Part shown: positions 25,837-37,098 of the stretch, piece by piece
Layout of the letters: each line of letters opens with the position of its first letter
How positions within the stretch are numbered: the stretch's first letter is position 1
Assembly (NCBI GenBank): GCA_030407085.1
Contig: CM059587.1
Location: 36,181,001 to 36,245,000, forward strand
Reading direction: 5' to 3'
Length of the DNA stretch: 64,000 bases
Source: Trichopria drosophilae
Lineage: Eukaryota > Arthropoda > Insecta > Hymenoptera > Diapriidae
Program-made: the position numbers and the translations under genes
The notes under the pieces: model-generated
Told to the model about the DNA's origin: nothing
Seen by the model: the letters and a program-made list of their open reading frames with translations, nothing else
Databases searched by the model: none

Positions 25837-26420
25837 CTTTTCAAAGTTTGCACTTTAATTCAAACAAACCATAATTGAAAAGTCTAACAGTACACATCGT
25901 AATCATCATTTTGTCTTAAGATGTTCTCCAGTTTAAGACTTATTGAAATCACGTATTTTTAACATAAATGTCGTTTTTTTATTGGCAATAAACAAAGGCA
26001 CATGAACAATATTGTCACATTTCAAAGAATTTATTTGTGTTTGTCTTTAGACACACTTTAATTTATATTTGCAATGACACACACTTGATTACCACTGTGC
26101 AATATGGCAAATTCCAAAATGACTTAAGAAACACCAAAAATGATTTTGAAAAAAAATTTGTTCGCGTGTTTACAATTTTCAGTTGTCAAAGAGGAATGGA
26201 CTTTGTACGAAGTGCACCCTGTCGATCGCATCCTCGTGCTGAGAGGACCTCGAGTTACCAGGGAAAAGAGGGATGTCCGACTAAATCCCCCACCAGATAT
26301 TTTTCCCCTTCCTGCAATTTTGCCGGTGGAACCACCTCCATCATCCCTTCGCTAATTTCGCGATTAAGCCAGACCCGCCCCTCTTTCGTACGTCGGTGCA
26401 CGTAATCGATGCATTTTGTC
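25837..26420 (-). promoter_or_regulatory. ro: Probable 5' flank and promoter region of rough
   Basis: The region lies directly upstream of the rough start codon. A GC-richer block at 26180-26410 contrasts with AT-rich DNA around it. No TATA box or initiator could be placed with confidence. Plus-strand frames in the block (26037-26405) look like compositional by-products. Confidence 0.35.
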
Positions 26421-26590
26421 TCATTTTTACCTCAATTACGCTTTTTGTCCAAAATTACTATTGGAATGTATTCTTCACAGTATATGTATGAATACTTACT
26501 TTTTTTCGACCCGAATATGTAAAAGTCACAAATTCGCTAAGTTGATCAGGTAATAAATGGAGGTAAAACTTTGAATTTATGTATGGAATT

Positions 26591-27440
26591 ACTTCGACCC
26601 AGACTAAGTCTGGACGAAGTATTGAATTTGGTCACTTCGGGCAAAAAAATTACCATGTAGTTTCTAATCAAATGTCGACGTTTCAGACCCTAAGGAATCC
26701 AAATCAACAATAAAAAAATGTGTGTCCGTGATCTTGTACGTACGTACGTCCGTACGTCCGTACGTCCCGTTTTTTGTCTCGCGATAACTCGCGAACGGAT
26801 AAGCGTATTGACATAAATTTACCATTCTACTAAAAAAAGTCCATTACTAAAAAAAATTAGCCCCAATTAAGTTTCTTTGTAGTTTTTTGCATTTATTTTG
26901 AAAAATACAAATTTTATTTCAAAATGTTTCAAACAAAAAAGATAGAGCATGAAATTCTCTACAAAAAAGGTTGTATGCATTTTCTTCCTAAAGTCAACGA
27001 TAATGCCATAAAAATTGGTTTAAAATGCTTATGATTATTGTCTGAAAAAGTATTGAATTTGGTAATCGCGGCAAAAAAATTACCCTATTGTTTTTCATCA
27101 AATTTCGACGTTTCGACCCCCTACCCCCAGGGGTAGTCTTTGCCAGCTCCTAGGGCGCGGTGACCACCTACGGGCGCAAAGTTCATTTACGCCCTTGATA
27201 CGAAAATAACTATTTCGATATATCTAAAAGATGTCTTATAGATATCTATAAGATATCTGTCATAGATCTTTTCGACACTTTCAAGATATCTTTGACGAAT
27301 TATATGTATATATATAGTAAAACACAGTAAACATGTAATATGCATCGAATAGTCTATTAGAATACAAGTGCATGAAGTAAGTGTTTTACAACTTTTATTT
27401 ATTAATACTTCGTCTGGCCTGTTATTAGGGTCGAAGTTTT
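26591..27440. repeat. TACTTCGTCCAGAC repeat with ACGT microsatellite
   Basis: It begins with a near-palindrome, ACTTCGACCCAGACTAAGTC, and ends with TACTTCGTCTGGCC and GGGTCGAAGT. Inside lie a (TACG/TCCG) microsatellite (26738-26768) and two copies of a phrase on GAATTTGGT, CGGGCAAAAAAATTACC and CGACGTTTC. Related pieces are at 15.6-15.7 kb. Boundaries are approximate. Confidence 0.45.
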
Positions 27441-27989
27441 GAAAACGCTCATTTTCAATTTTCATACATATAAGAAACACTATATTGTTGTAACATATCT
27501 ATCGAAGCCACTTGGACCTAAATATGATTGGACCCCCAAATATCGATATAATTTTATAATATAATTGAGAGCTGTTAGTAAACAAACGAGTCTTAAGGAA
27601 TAGCCGACTCTCCACCGGGTCGAAGTTTCTGAGCGAGCGAAGCGAGCGAGGCACCACGCCAACACTAGTTTGTTCTTCAATTATAAGACATTGGTGTATG
27701 TTGACAAGATAATTAAGTGTTCAAAATCATGTTTTGAATTAATAGTTGGAAATTTAGAATAATTCTTATAAATTAACGATGATAATAGAGAATTTGCGGG
27801 TATATTTCCGAACAAAAACATTTTTTTAAATTAATTATTTTCCCTCAATGTGGATACACCGAACAAAATTGATTGAAACTGACTCCTTTTTAGCTATTGG
27901 AAAGAATTCAATAGGTTTTCGACTAAATTGCATACCTTGTAATAACTACATAAATGCATTATTTATAAATAAAGTATTTTTTATACGAA

Positions 27990-29606
27990 ACTTAAAGAAA
28001 CTAAAGCCTACTTAAAAAATAATCTTAACATTTTTTTAGATCTTCTGATAAAGGTAATATCATTGTGATCGTCAGTGAGAACGACTATAGCAACAAAATT
28101 GAGGAACTACTATAGATGATAAAAGAACGTATTGTGCATTAAGAGAGAACCCACTGTGTAACTTAAAGATTATTCTCAAACATGCAATATTCTTCATCAA
28201 TGGAACAATAATAACTATTTTAACAAGAAACATTTCAACTATTCCTTAACTTGAACCGACACTTCTTTAACCAAATTATATGAATTACCTAGTAGTACCT
28301 AACTCACCTAAGTTCATAAAAAGCATTATCCACTATAAGCTATCATATATCTGCAATCGGTACTCTCATTTACTATATTGTTAAACACTTAACTTTCATT
28401 TTTAAAAAATACTTCAGTCTTATATTAAGAATAGTTAGCATTTAAAAAATAAATTAAATAACATTACTATTCTTCATAATTATAAATCAATATCACTTGA
28501 TGTCACATCCCTTTTTATGCTCCTAAAGAACATGTACATCGGGAATCAAATGCAGATATGATAAAATAAGATAACATTCTAGCGTACATCTTATTGATTT
28601 TATAAACATTATTAACATTTTAATGCATAATACTCTTTTTAGTTTTAACGCCACAATATATCGCCAGATATTTGGGTACACCGATGAGTTCTCCTATCTC
28701 TTAAACACTAGGAAACGTTGTTATGGAAGATTTTGAAAATTGTTATTATTCACTCGACTGTTCTATTTCCGGTATGTTGATGACATATTTACATATATTC
28801 CGGAAGATAGACTAAATGAAATGTAAAAATTTTCCACTCGCATCATAAAAGTCTTTCACTCATGGAATAGGAAATTACAATAGAGTGAGTTTCTTAGAAT
28901 GATCTATTATTAATGCGAATAATATTATAATTACTGATTGGTATCATAAACCAAAACATTTTCTGCTGGTCTTAATTTGAAATATTTCCATTCCCGTACT
29001 ACAAAGGTAGCTATGGTGTATAAAACTTAATCGATAAGGCGATTTTAGGTTCGTATAACAGATTTCCTAACAAGAAGACCAAATTAGTTGTACAAATTAA
29101 AAAAAAATAATAATTATCCTAAAAATTTCATCAAAAACATGTTTGGTAAACGCACCTCATTTCTAATCTTTTTTTACAGGATAAACTTAATATGCTTAAC
29201 AATTCCAACTCAATTAATAACAATGACAGGAATAATAATGTGATAAAATTTTTCTTTTTGTCCCATTATTATTTACAATATTTCCATAAAAAATCAAGTT
29301 TAAGATTAATATATACAGATATTAAAAAAAACTACACAATAACAGTACCGTTTACAAATTGAATTATTGCAATAGCAATAGGGATAAGTGGGACAGTCAA
29401 ATCGTCAACTAGGCACACATTTGTCTGAACATAAAAACATTAGTAAAAAGTTAATTTCAATCAATATTATATCCGAAACAGCATTTAGTCAACAGCATGA
29501 ATTTAATTGGGATGAAAGACAGATCTTGAGTAAAGAACAAAAATTAAACAAATGTTTCAGAAATGTACAAAAAGTACCCTCTTTAAATGAAATAGAAAAT
29601 ATCTAG
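27990..29606 (+). mobile_element. Decayed Penelope-like element (RT plus GIY-YIG)
   Basis: Several frames with stops and frameshifts preserve the order of a Penelope-type polyprotein. SDKGNIIVIVSENDY is at 28041, a PRLYxLP-like segment (LYELPSST) at 28275, SxDVTSLF at 28497, the RT active-site segment FYFRYVDDIF at 28761, and IGQSNRQLGTHLSEHKN with FNWDERQILSKE at 29380-29530. The last resembles the C-terminal GIY-YIG endonuclease of these elements. At least six stops show it is dead. No terminal repeats were found. Confidence 0.7.
29388..29606 (+). pseudogene. GIY-YIG endonuclease remnant of the Penelope-like element
   Basis: An open 72-codon piece reads GQSNRQLGTHLSEHKN and later EFNWDERQILSKEQK, matching the later conserved blocks of the GIY-YIG domain (the Arg of the R-L-x-x-H block is replaced by HLSEH). 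The true GIY motif lies upstream, out of frame or lost. Confidence 0.6.
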
Positions 29607-29984
29607 AAAGTATACAATATTATTACCAACAAATTTTAAATCGATGCAAAGTTGAACATTTTTAAATTTGAACATTTCCAACGCTATGTATACATTCGTT
29701 AATGAATCCTTTATTTTTCATGTTGTAAACAATTTGAAAAATGAATGTAATGAGTCATTCGTTAACAGACTTGTTTTTGACTTCTCAGAAAAACGTATTT
29801 TTTGAAACTTGTTATACTGTTTATTAGCGATTAAGGCGTGATTTTCTATATTTACGATTGTGCAAAAAGTGATCTTTTGATTACTAATAAACCATTGTTC
29901 AATTGTTTAGTTCTGAACATGACGTTAATTGAAAGTTTGAATGTCAATGAATATTAATTACACACTACCACAACATTTTATTGT

Positions 29985-30640
29985 TTTTAAATTAATTTGA
30001 ATCAGAGGAATCTACGGATTTTTTGCGGCTGACAACGAATTAATTACCTAGTACTAAGTTCGCCTATCATGTCAGGATTTTAAGATGTCTGATATGAAAA
30101 ATAGCCAAAAGTATCCTTTTTGGCAATTTGAGGTTAGGATATGTGAAATATCTGACGTCAAGGGTCAAATTGGACAACAATTCATTTTCACACCCCAAAA
30201 ATCTATATGATCCAGTATCTCTGATTCAAGTCATATCCCCTAACAATTTTTTTTATAATCTCCTGTGTAATTAATTGCTGAAGTTACTTCAGTAAAACTA
30301 AAACAAAAAACAAAAAAAAAAACTAAAAATATATCACAAGACCGCAACATTTTCTTTTGATACAACTTGAATGAGAAGTGGAGGATCTTATAGATTTTTG
30401 GTCGCTGAAAACGAATACTTTGTCCAATTCAACTAGTTGCTTCAGATTTTTCACATACCCTAACCATAAATTGGAAAAAAGTACGCTTTTGAATATTTTT
30501 CGGATCAAATATCATAAAATCCTGACGTGATGGCTCAAATCGAACAACGGGTTCGTTTTAAGTGGCCAAAAATCTATAAGATCCAATATTTCTGTTTCAA
30601 GTTATCTCGAAACAATTTTTTGTTGTCCTATGTTATTGTT
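29985..30640. repeat. Tandem pair of palindromic repeats
   Basis: Two units (about 29985-30260 and 30350-30640) each carry inverted ends built on TTGAATCAGA...GATTTTTTG and AAAAATCTATATGATCCAGT...CAAGT. They look like two copies of one MITE or a local duplication. Confidence 0.5.
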
Positions 30641-33600
30641 GTTTTGAATGACGACCTAACACGGAATTATCGATAAAAAAGTAATACGATCTTCTTATTT
30701 CTTTTAGAAAATGTAGCGAACTTTACAAATCACTTCGGTCAATTGTTTAAAATAAGTCGAGTTTTTTACCAACAAAATGTTTGCATAGAAATCCAATAAA
30801 TAAATCTTAGTAACGTGAAAAAAGTGACTGTGGACCTTAAACGTGATCTTGTTCAAAACATTATTTTTTGTTATCATGAAAGGCAAATGTGACTTTACTT
30901 CGGAAAACAATGTGCGAAATCACATACATCGATATTGAATTTTATTTAAGTACAAATAAGAAGAAATTCTTCGAAATACGCTATAATTCTCAAAAAATGT
31001 TTGAATTCATCGATGAAAGTAATGAAACGAGTGTTTATTATATTTTTTGGAAAAGGACTACAAAAAGTTATAATTTTAAAAAAGAGATAATTTTTTAAAG
31101 GGAATTCTTAATCTCGAATTTACGCATATGTGCTCTCCAGTAGATATTTTGTACAATGAATCGGTCCGAAATATGTAAATGCAATCCTGCTCGATCGCCA
31201 GGTGCAAATATGATGTTGCGGTAAGTCGAGATCAAAAGAGATCGAGTAGCGATATTGTTCATTCTCACTTGTAATAGGTTAGGGGAACTAGCAAATAGAT
31301 TATGACCCCAAATTCCTTACTTAGCCGTTTATAACGTAATTATACTCTTGTCACTGCTGATTGACTGATTTTCCGATGCGTATACATCTACATTACTAAA
31401 ATAGCATATAAAATTCGGAGTACGATTCTCGAATAATTTACATCTAAGCAGGTGTTGCCTTCTCCAGATCACTAATAATTTATTATTATTTTACAATCTA
31501 AATTTCTTGAAGTGATAATTCACTCTTACTATTAGTACTAATAATTTCAAAGGGTATGATACACATAGTTTTCGGGGTAGCTGATTACGAATCCGATGTC
31601 AGTTTTCCGACATTCAAAATGGCGGCTCCAACATGGTGGACAAAATATAGAAGGAACTGTTGGATGTGTTCTAGATTTTCGACAAAAATGAGGTCCAAAG
31701 TGAAAAGGTCGAATGACTGCCTTTTTCAAAATTTTCTAAAAAGAGCTTATTATTAAAGTAGATATCCATCTCATTCTGTAAATTTCTTTAAAAACACTTC
31801 TTAAAGTGTCCTTTGTATTGATACTTAGGATAATGAGCTTTCGAAGACGTCTAACTCGAAAGCTCTTATAAAGTCAAACTTTAAGTGGCCATGATCATGA
31901 TTACCAATAAATCATATAGCCATTTCATAAAAATGAAAGTAGTAAATAAAGCGTTTGATGCTCACAATCTTATTAATATATAATACAAGAAAAAGTACAT
32001 ACCTCGGAGAACAAAGGGTGTCAGTTCTGATTATTATTGTGTTACATATATTTTTTCATATTAATTGTAATCAAATATATTATTAGTAAATTCATATGCA
32101 GGTAAATAAATTTTATTTTAAATAGCTGTAGTCATTCAATAATATTTAAAAATTTCCACATTATTCTGATACAATAAAGATCTAATACATAGCAGAATTT
32201 GCAAAACAGCACCATATTCAAGAGGGCTTGCAGATATCTTAAAATGTACACATTACGTAAATCACTTTTGATGAGATTTTTCTATTTAATAATTTAGAAG
32301 TCAAATAAATTTTAATCTTCTCAAAAAATAAATTTTGAGTGACAAGTTTATATCAATCAACGAGAGTAATTATGTTTTTTATGTAATTATTTATAACAAT
32401 CGAAAGAAAATGCGGAATATTATTGCTAATGATCAATGTAAATTTATTGCTGGGAACTTACAGATTTCTAACCATGAATCTAATATTAAAGGTGCAGCTA
32501 ATATTACCTAAAACATTCAAAAATATGAAATACAAACTATTTAAGGGAAGGGTCTAAAATTAGCCATATGAAACAGTCGCTTCAAAAATACAAAAATAGT
32601 TAAAACTTTTTTTACAAAACAAATTTTTTTTACTGGAGAAAATTAGCAAAAAATTATTTCCTTACTTTTGAAATGGAATTCAGTGGTCTAGAATAAAATA
32701 TGTAAAGAATTTTTTGCGCCCAAATAATTTTGTTTAACCTTACAATTTTTTTTTTTAATTGTTAAAAATCCATTTGTAATTATTTAGGAAATGTGTTTTT
32801 ATGTTTACCCTAATTATTTTTTTAATACTCCAGTGATAAACGAGGGCATTATATCTCATAAACAGCATTTGTTTTTAGTTGTTTCATTTCATTCGTTTCT
32901 TCAATTGTCTTTTGGTCTGATTCATAAATAATTAACTAGTAAACCATAATAACTAACTGCAATTAAAGGAAAATTGTTCAACTATTTCATTTTTATTTTT
33001 AATGTTTTAAAAACGATTGAAAATTACACAACCTTAAAACGCTTAATGTACGCCTTTTAAACGAAAAATGAAAATACGTGTATTTACAATACATTCCCTA
33101 AATAATACGTGAATATTCATCCCTTAAAACACTTTATAATTAGAGACAATCGAATCATTTAAAGGTAATTATACACTCCTGACTTGTAAACTAGTACGAT
33201 AACAAATGAATCCATTTTATTAAACTCATGAATGGCAGATGGGTAAGCCGTTTCTTATTATTTCGAGAATGCTGAAAAAAAATTGAAAATTCGTAAGATG
33301 AGAATTCTTGTATAAGTACTTGGTTTTCATTTAGCGAGATTTGTTCACGGTCATCTGGACAGCGAGCAATCTGTATTCTTTTTCTTCAATTGGAATCAAA
33401 CTGCGTCGGTTCTTCGACTCAATCTTTTAGTTTCCCTCCATATTATCAAGAAATTGATGATCCTGCTTGATTTTCTCGAACTAATTACTTTTCCCTTCCT
33501 TACTGAAAAGCAGGAAACCTATCTTCCTCTAGCAATCAATATCTCGTATAAATTATACGAAAATATTTCTATTCAAGTATTATGTGTAAGTGAAACATTA

Positions 33601-35221
33601 AAATAATTACCAATTTTTCATATTTATAATATTCATTTTTCTAGAAAACATCTACAGTTATACAAGAATAGAAATGATAAAGTAATTTATTTTAGTTTCA
33701 TTAATGTTCTCAAAATAATTGAAAGTTCTCGTTTTGGAAAAATGTATAGAATACGATGAATTCAAGCGCTACGATTTTCTCATAGTGTTGTTTCATTAGC
33801 TATTTATTGAAATGGGATAAACACGAAAAACTGACAAAATTGGCATTGTTTTACTATTTTGATGACTATATCAATGAATGAAAGTGACTTTAAAATGAGC
33901 CTATTTTTGTTAAGATAACTTAAAAAAAGACAAAATTTTGCAAAAAGAGTGATCTTATTTTTAAAGTCCAATGGTACACCAATTAAATTGTAGTCATTGG
34001 ATTCAATTTTGGTACAGAATTTTTTTACTTGAAATTTCATGTAGAATACGTACCTGCAATACGGTCTGTGAGTTATAAGACACCTTGTATATATTTAATA
34101 TCCGTGCAACCTCAATCAGCAGAATAAGATTACAAAATAAGTTTACTAATCATAACGTGAAACCATTAGTATAGCATAGTTGAATTTTAAGTAACTGCTG
34201 CAAATTCATTTTAATTGCCTGATTACAGTAGGATAATGTGTAATTCAGAGATACAAATAATTACATTATCAGTCTACAGCTTACATAGCGTCAAAACTAA
34301 AATTCTCAAACAAAATAACCAAGTGCATTTTATGTTTGGCTAATTTGAAATTCAGTATTTAACTTGACAATATTGGTACTCACGGTGCATCTACACTGAA
34401 AGAAGGAATACCTTAAACCGTAATAAAACGATCAAAATTCGAAATCGTAAAGTTATTTTATTTTTAATATATACTTTTGTTATACACCAACAATATTTGT
34501 GCATAATTTCAGAGGTGTGTGGTTATTATTTTTATGAAAGTCCAAAATGAAAACATATATGATCATTGTTTTCTTGGGAATTATTCGATATAATCGAACA
34601 AATGTTTTTTCCTCTTAAAGGTATAATCGGATAGAATACAAACGTTTTATTTTTGGTGAAAAACATTTATTTATTAATTTATAAAATAAAGTTCGAACAC
34701 AAAAAACTGTTGACTGCCAAGTGATTCTAGCTCTCCCGGTAGTCTAAAACAGAAAATGAAAAAAGATTATCAATCTACGTTTTCGCCACTATCGCCGGTA
34801 CCTCAATTTTTTTATTTTTTCAATAAATGGCGACGATTTTCATGAAAAATAAAAAAGTACACCTTTCTGCGCCATAAATAAATCCGAACTTACAAGTTAG
34901 AAACAAGTTATCAACAACTTGAGTTCCTGACAATAGCCGTGATATTGCGGTGATTATTGTGTTAAATGTTCAAGTCGACCGTTTTCTGGAAATAACCTGC
35001 ACCAGGTTAAAAAATCTCGTATGACGAAAAACACGTTTAAGGTGTTTGATGTAGTAAAGTCAAAGAAAAAATACCTTTTCAGTTAATTAGCTAATAACCG
35101 TACCATACGCGATTCCTTACACTTCGTCGAAGAGCTCATAAATTACCAAAAAGTGCAAAAAACAGCGATTTTTGCAACTCATCACATTAGAATGTCTTCT
35201 TAAAAATCACTATTGTTTCCA
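30641..35221. other. AT-rich intergenic DNA
   Basis: Apart from a GGCGGATCC-type fragment at 31560-31700 I find no repeat family, RNA gene or coding-like ORF. The short ORFs are AT-rich and lack protein character. Confidence 0.45.
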
Positions 35222-35592
35222 GGTGCACCTGAAAACACGACAAATCATAAAACAGGCACTTCAAAAGCCCGACATTAAAAAACCTGACATTTTAAAAAAC
35301 AGACATTTCAATACATAATGATTGAATTCTAAATGTGCTTAATAAATAATCCGGGGGTCAAACTGAGTTGATTTTCAAATGACTTACTAAATCCTTTGGT
35401 CAAACATTTTTGACCTTGAAATGATCCTCCAGTGAGACATCAAGGACCATGACCTGAGATCATTTTTTTGTGTAGTAAACGCACCAATCGGAGGTGTCTG
35501 TATTTTGAATGTCTGTTTTTTGAAATATTTGGTTTTTTAATGTCGGCTTTTTGAAGTGTCTGTTTTGTAATTTCTCGGGTTTTTAGGTGCAC
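35222..35592. mobile_element. Long-TIR MITE with GGTGCACC ends
   Basis: 371 bp. The left end GGTGCACCTGAAAACACGAC and right end GTTTTTAGGTGCACC are part of inverted arms of about 90 bases, sharing CACTTCAAAA and GACATTAAAAAACC. The style resembles the MITEs at 36.3 and 52.8 kb (alternating GACA/AAAAA words), but the ends differ. Confidence 0.65.
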
Positions 35593-36308
35593 CCTTTTTT
35601 CCAGTTTACGGATTCAGTATCGAAAATAGTGCAAGATACGTTAAACACGTACTCAACCTTTTTTGTATATAGAGCACATTTTCAAAAGGGTTGATGAATT
35701 AAAATATGCTTGTTTTGATGTAAAAAATAAAAATGATACAAATTAGTGTCGCGTTACTTGACAAAGTAAAAAAAATTATTTCGTATTAACTAGATGTTCG
35801 GTTACTTGCTGTACCTATTGAGTCGAATTTGCAAAACGTACATTTACAACGGAATAATTATAAGAACATCACGCAATGACGAATATGATTTACAAAAACG
35901 CGTCTATTAAGTTGGACCCAATAAGTAGCCAAAACTTCGGATAACGTATTAAATGCATTAATTAGTACAAAAGCAGTGAATAGTATATTTTGTGCAACTA
36001 GAGATCAAAAACCTATTCTCCCTTGTTGCGCATACTATTACCTCATTCCAAAGCGTAATATTTTACTTCACAATACAGGCGGGTGCAAACTACGATTTTA
36101 CAAATTTTGTTATTTGTTGAACATTATCCACACTCACGTAATAAATAATATCATTCAATAAGTTACGCATAAAAATGTTTTGAAAGAATGAGCATCCTTT
36201 ACATTCGTAGAAAAAACTATTATACACTTGCATCAGAAACTACTATTATATCACTATACAAAACAATCGCTGAAGGTAGTTTAGGTGCTATTAATGAAGG
36301 AATATAGA

Positions 36309-36452
36309 GTGCGGGTCGAAAACCAACAAATCAAAAAGCCGAAAGTCAAAGTCAATATCGGTTTTTTGACTGGCGGCTTTTCGATTCTCAGTTTTTTGAC
36401 TATCGGTTTTTGATCCGTCGGCTTTTTGATTTGTCGGTTTTTCGACCCGCAC
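36309..36452. mobile_element. Palindromic MITE with GTGCGGGTCG ends
   Basis: 144 bp. It begins GTGCGGGTCGAAAACCAAC and ends GTCGGTTTTTCGACCCGCAC, nearly a full palindrome. It is the same family as 52767-52962. Confidence 0.7.
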
Positions 36453-36879
36453 CCGAAATATATAATACAAAAATGAAAGTCATACAGAAATTATATGTTT
36501 ATACACACGGTCCCTGTGTTTTAATTAATAAGCAAATTGTGAAAATACTAAAAAAATTATTTCATGGCAGCAGAAAAAAAATTAATTCAGTTTCTTCAAT
36601 TTAAGTCACAACGATAAAAGTGTGTACTTTTAGTAAATTAAACAAACAAAGATTTCATAAAGAAAATATTATTACAGACAACGAAAATATTGAACGAGCC
36701 AGTGTCCGTAAAATTACAGAATTTGTATTCATTATCGTGCAAAAAAGCTTAAAATTCCAGTAATTTAATCTTCATTAATTCGAAATTCGTTAATAATTAG
36801 TAGCTGTTGCCTACAGGAGAGCTGCTCCATTCATCGCGCTGAATCCGGCAATAACAATAATCGTCGTTTCGTGGACGTG

Positions 36880-37088
36880 CCGGCACGCTAATATAGTAGA
36901 TCCCTAACACTGGAGGAATTATTCCCACAAAGGCGAATTAACAACTGGGGTGGGAATCGAGGGCTGATCTGTCGCACTGGTGATCTGCGCATGCGCAGCT
37001 GGTCCCGGTTTCCCATTGGTTCTCTCCTAATTGCGTCCACTTCCACGAGTGTCTTCATTGGCTCGATCCCCCAGGTCGTAGGATTCGG
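36880..37088 (+). promoter_or_regulatory. Probable promoter of the SLC49A4-like gene
   Basis: GC-rich island in an AT-rich region. It has the 14-bp palindrome CTGCGCATGCGCAG (36985-36998), the NRF-1/erect-wing type site typical of housekeeping promoters, a CCCATTGG box at 37012 and a second ATTGG at 37057. No TATA box was seen. It sits directly upstream of the inferred first coding exon. The motif is symmetrical, so a divergent minus-strand transcript is possible. Confidence 0.55.
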
Positions 37089-37098
37089 ATGCTGGAAG
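37089..37098 (+). CDS. SLC49A4-like exon 1 (10-base start exon, inferred)
   Basis: ATGCTGGAAG|GTGCGC gives Met-Leu-Glu and the first base of a codon. It joins exon 2 in phase, giving MLEENKSDEHVKLLRNS. Support: correct phase, total length divisible by three, promoter motifs upstream, and creation of a protein whose dileucine falls at residues 13-14, where human DIRC2 has its targeting dileucine. A different unseen start exon remains possible. Confidence 0.42.

Noticed and set aside
26037..26405. Two overlapping plus-strand ORFs upstream of rough
   Set aside because: Proline-rich reading of a GC-rich block, no start context or homology.
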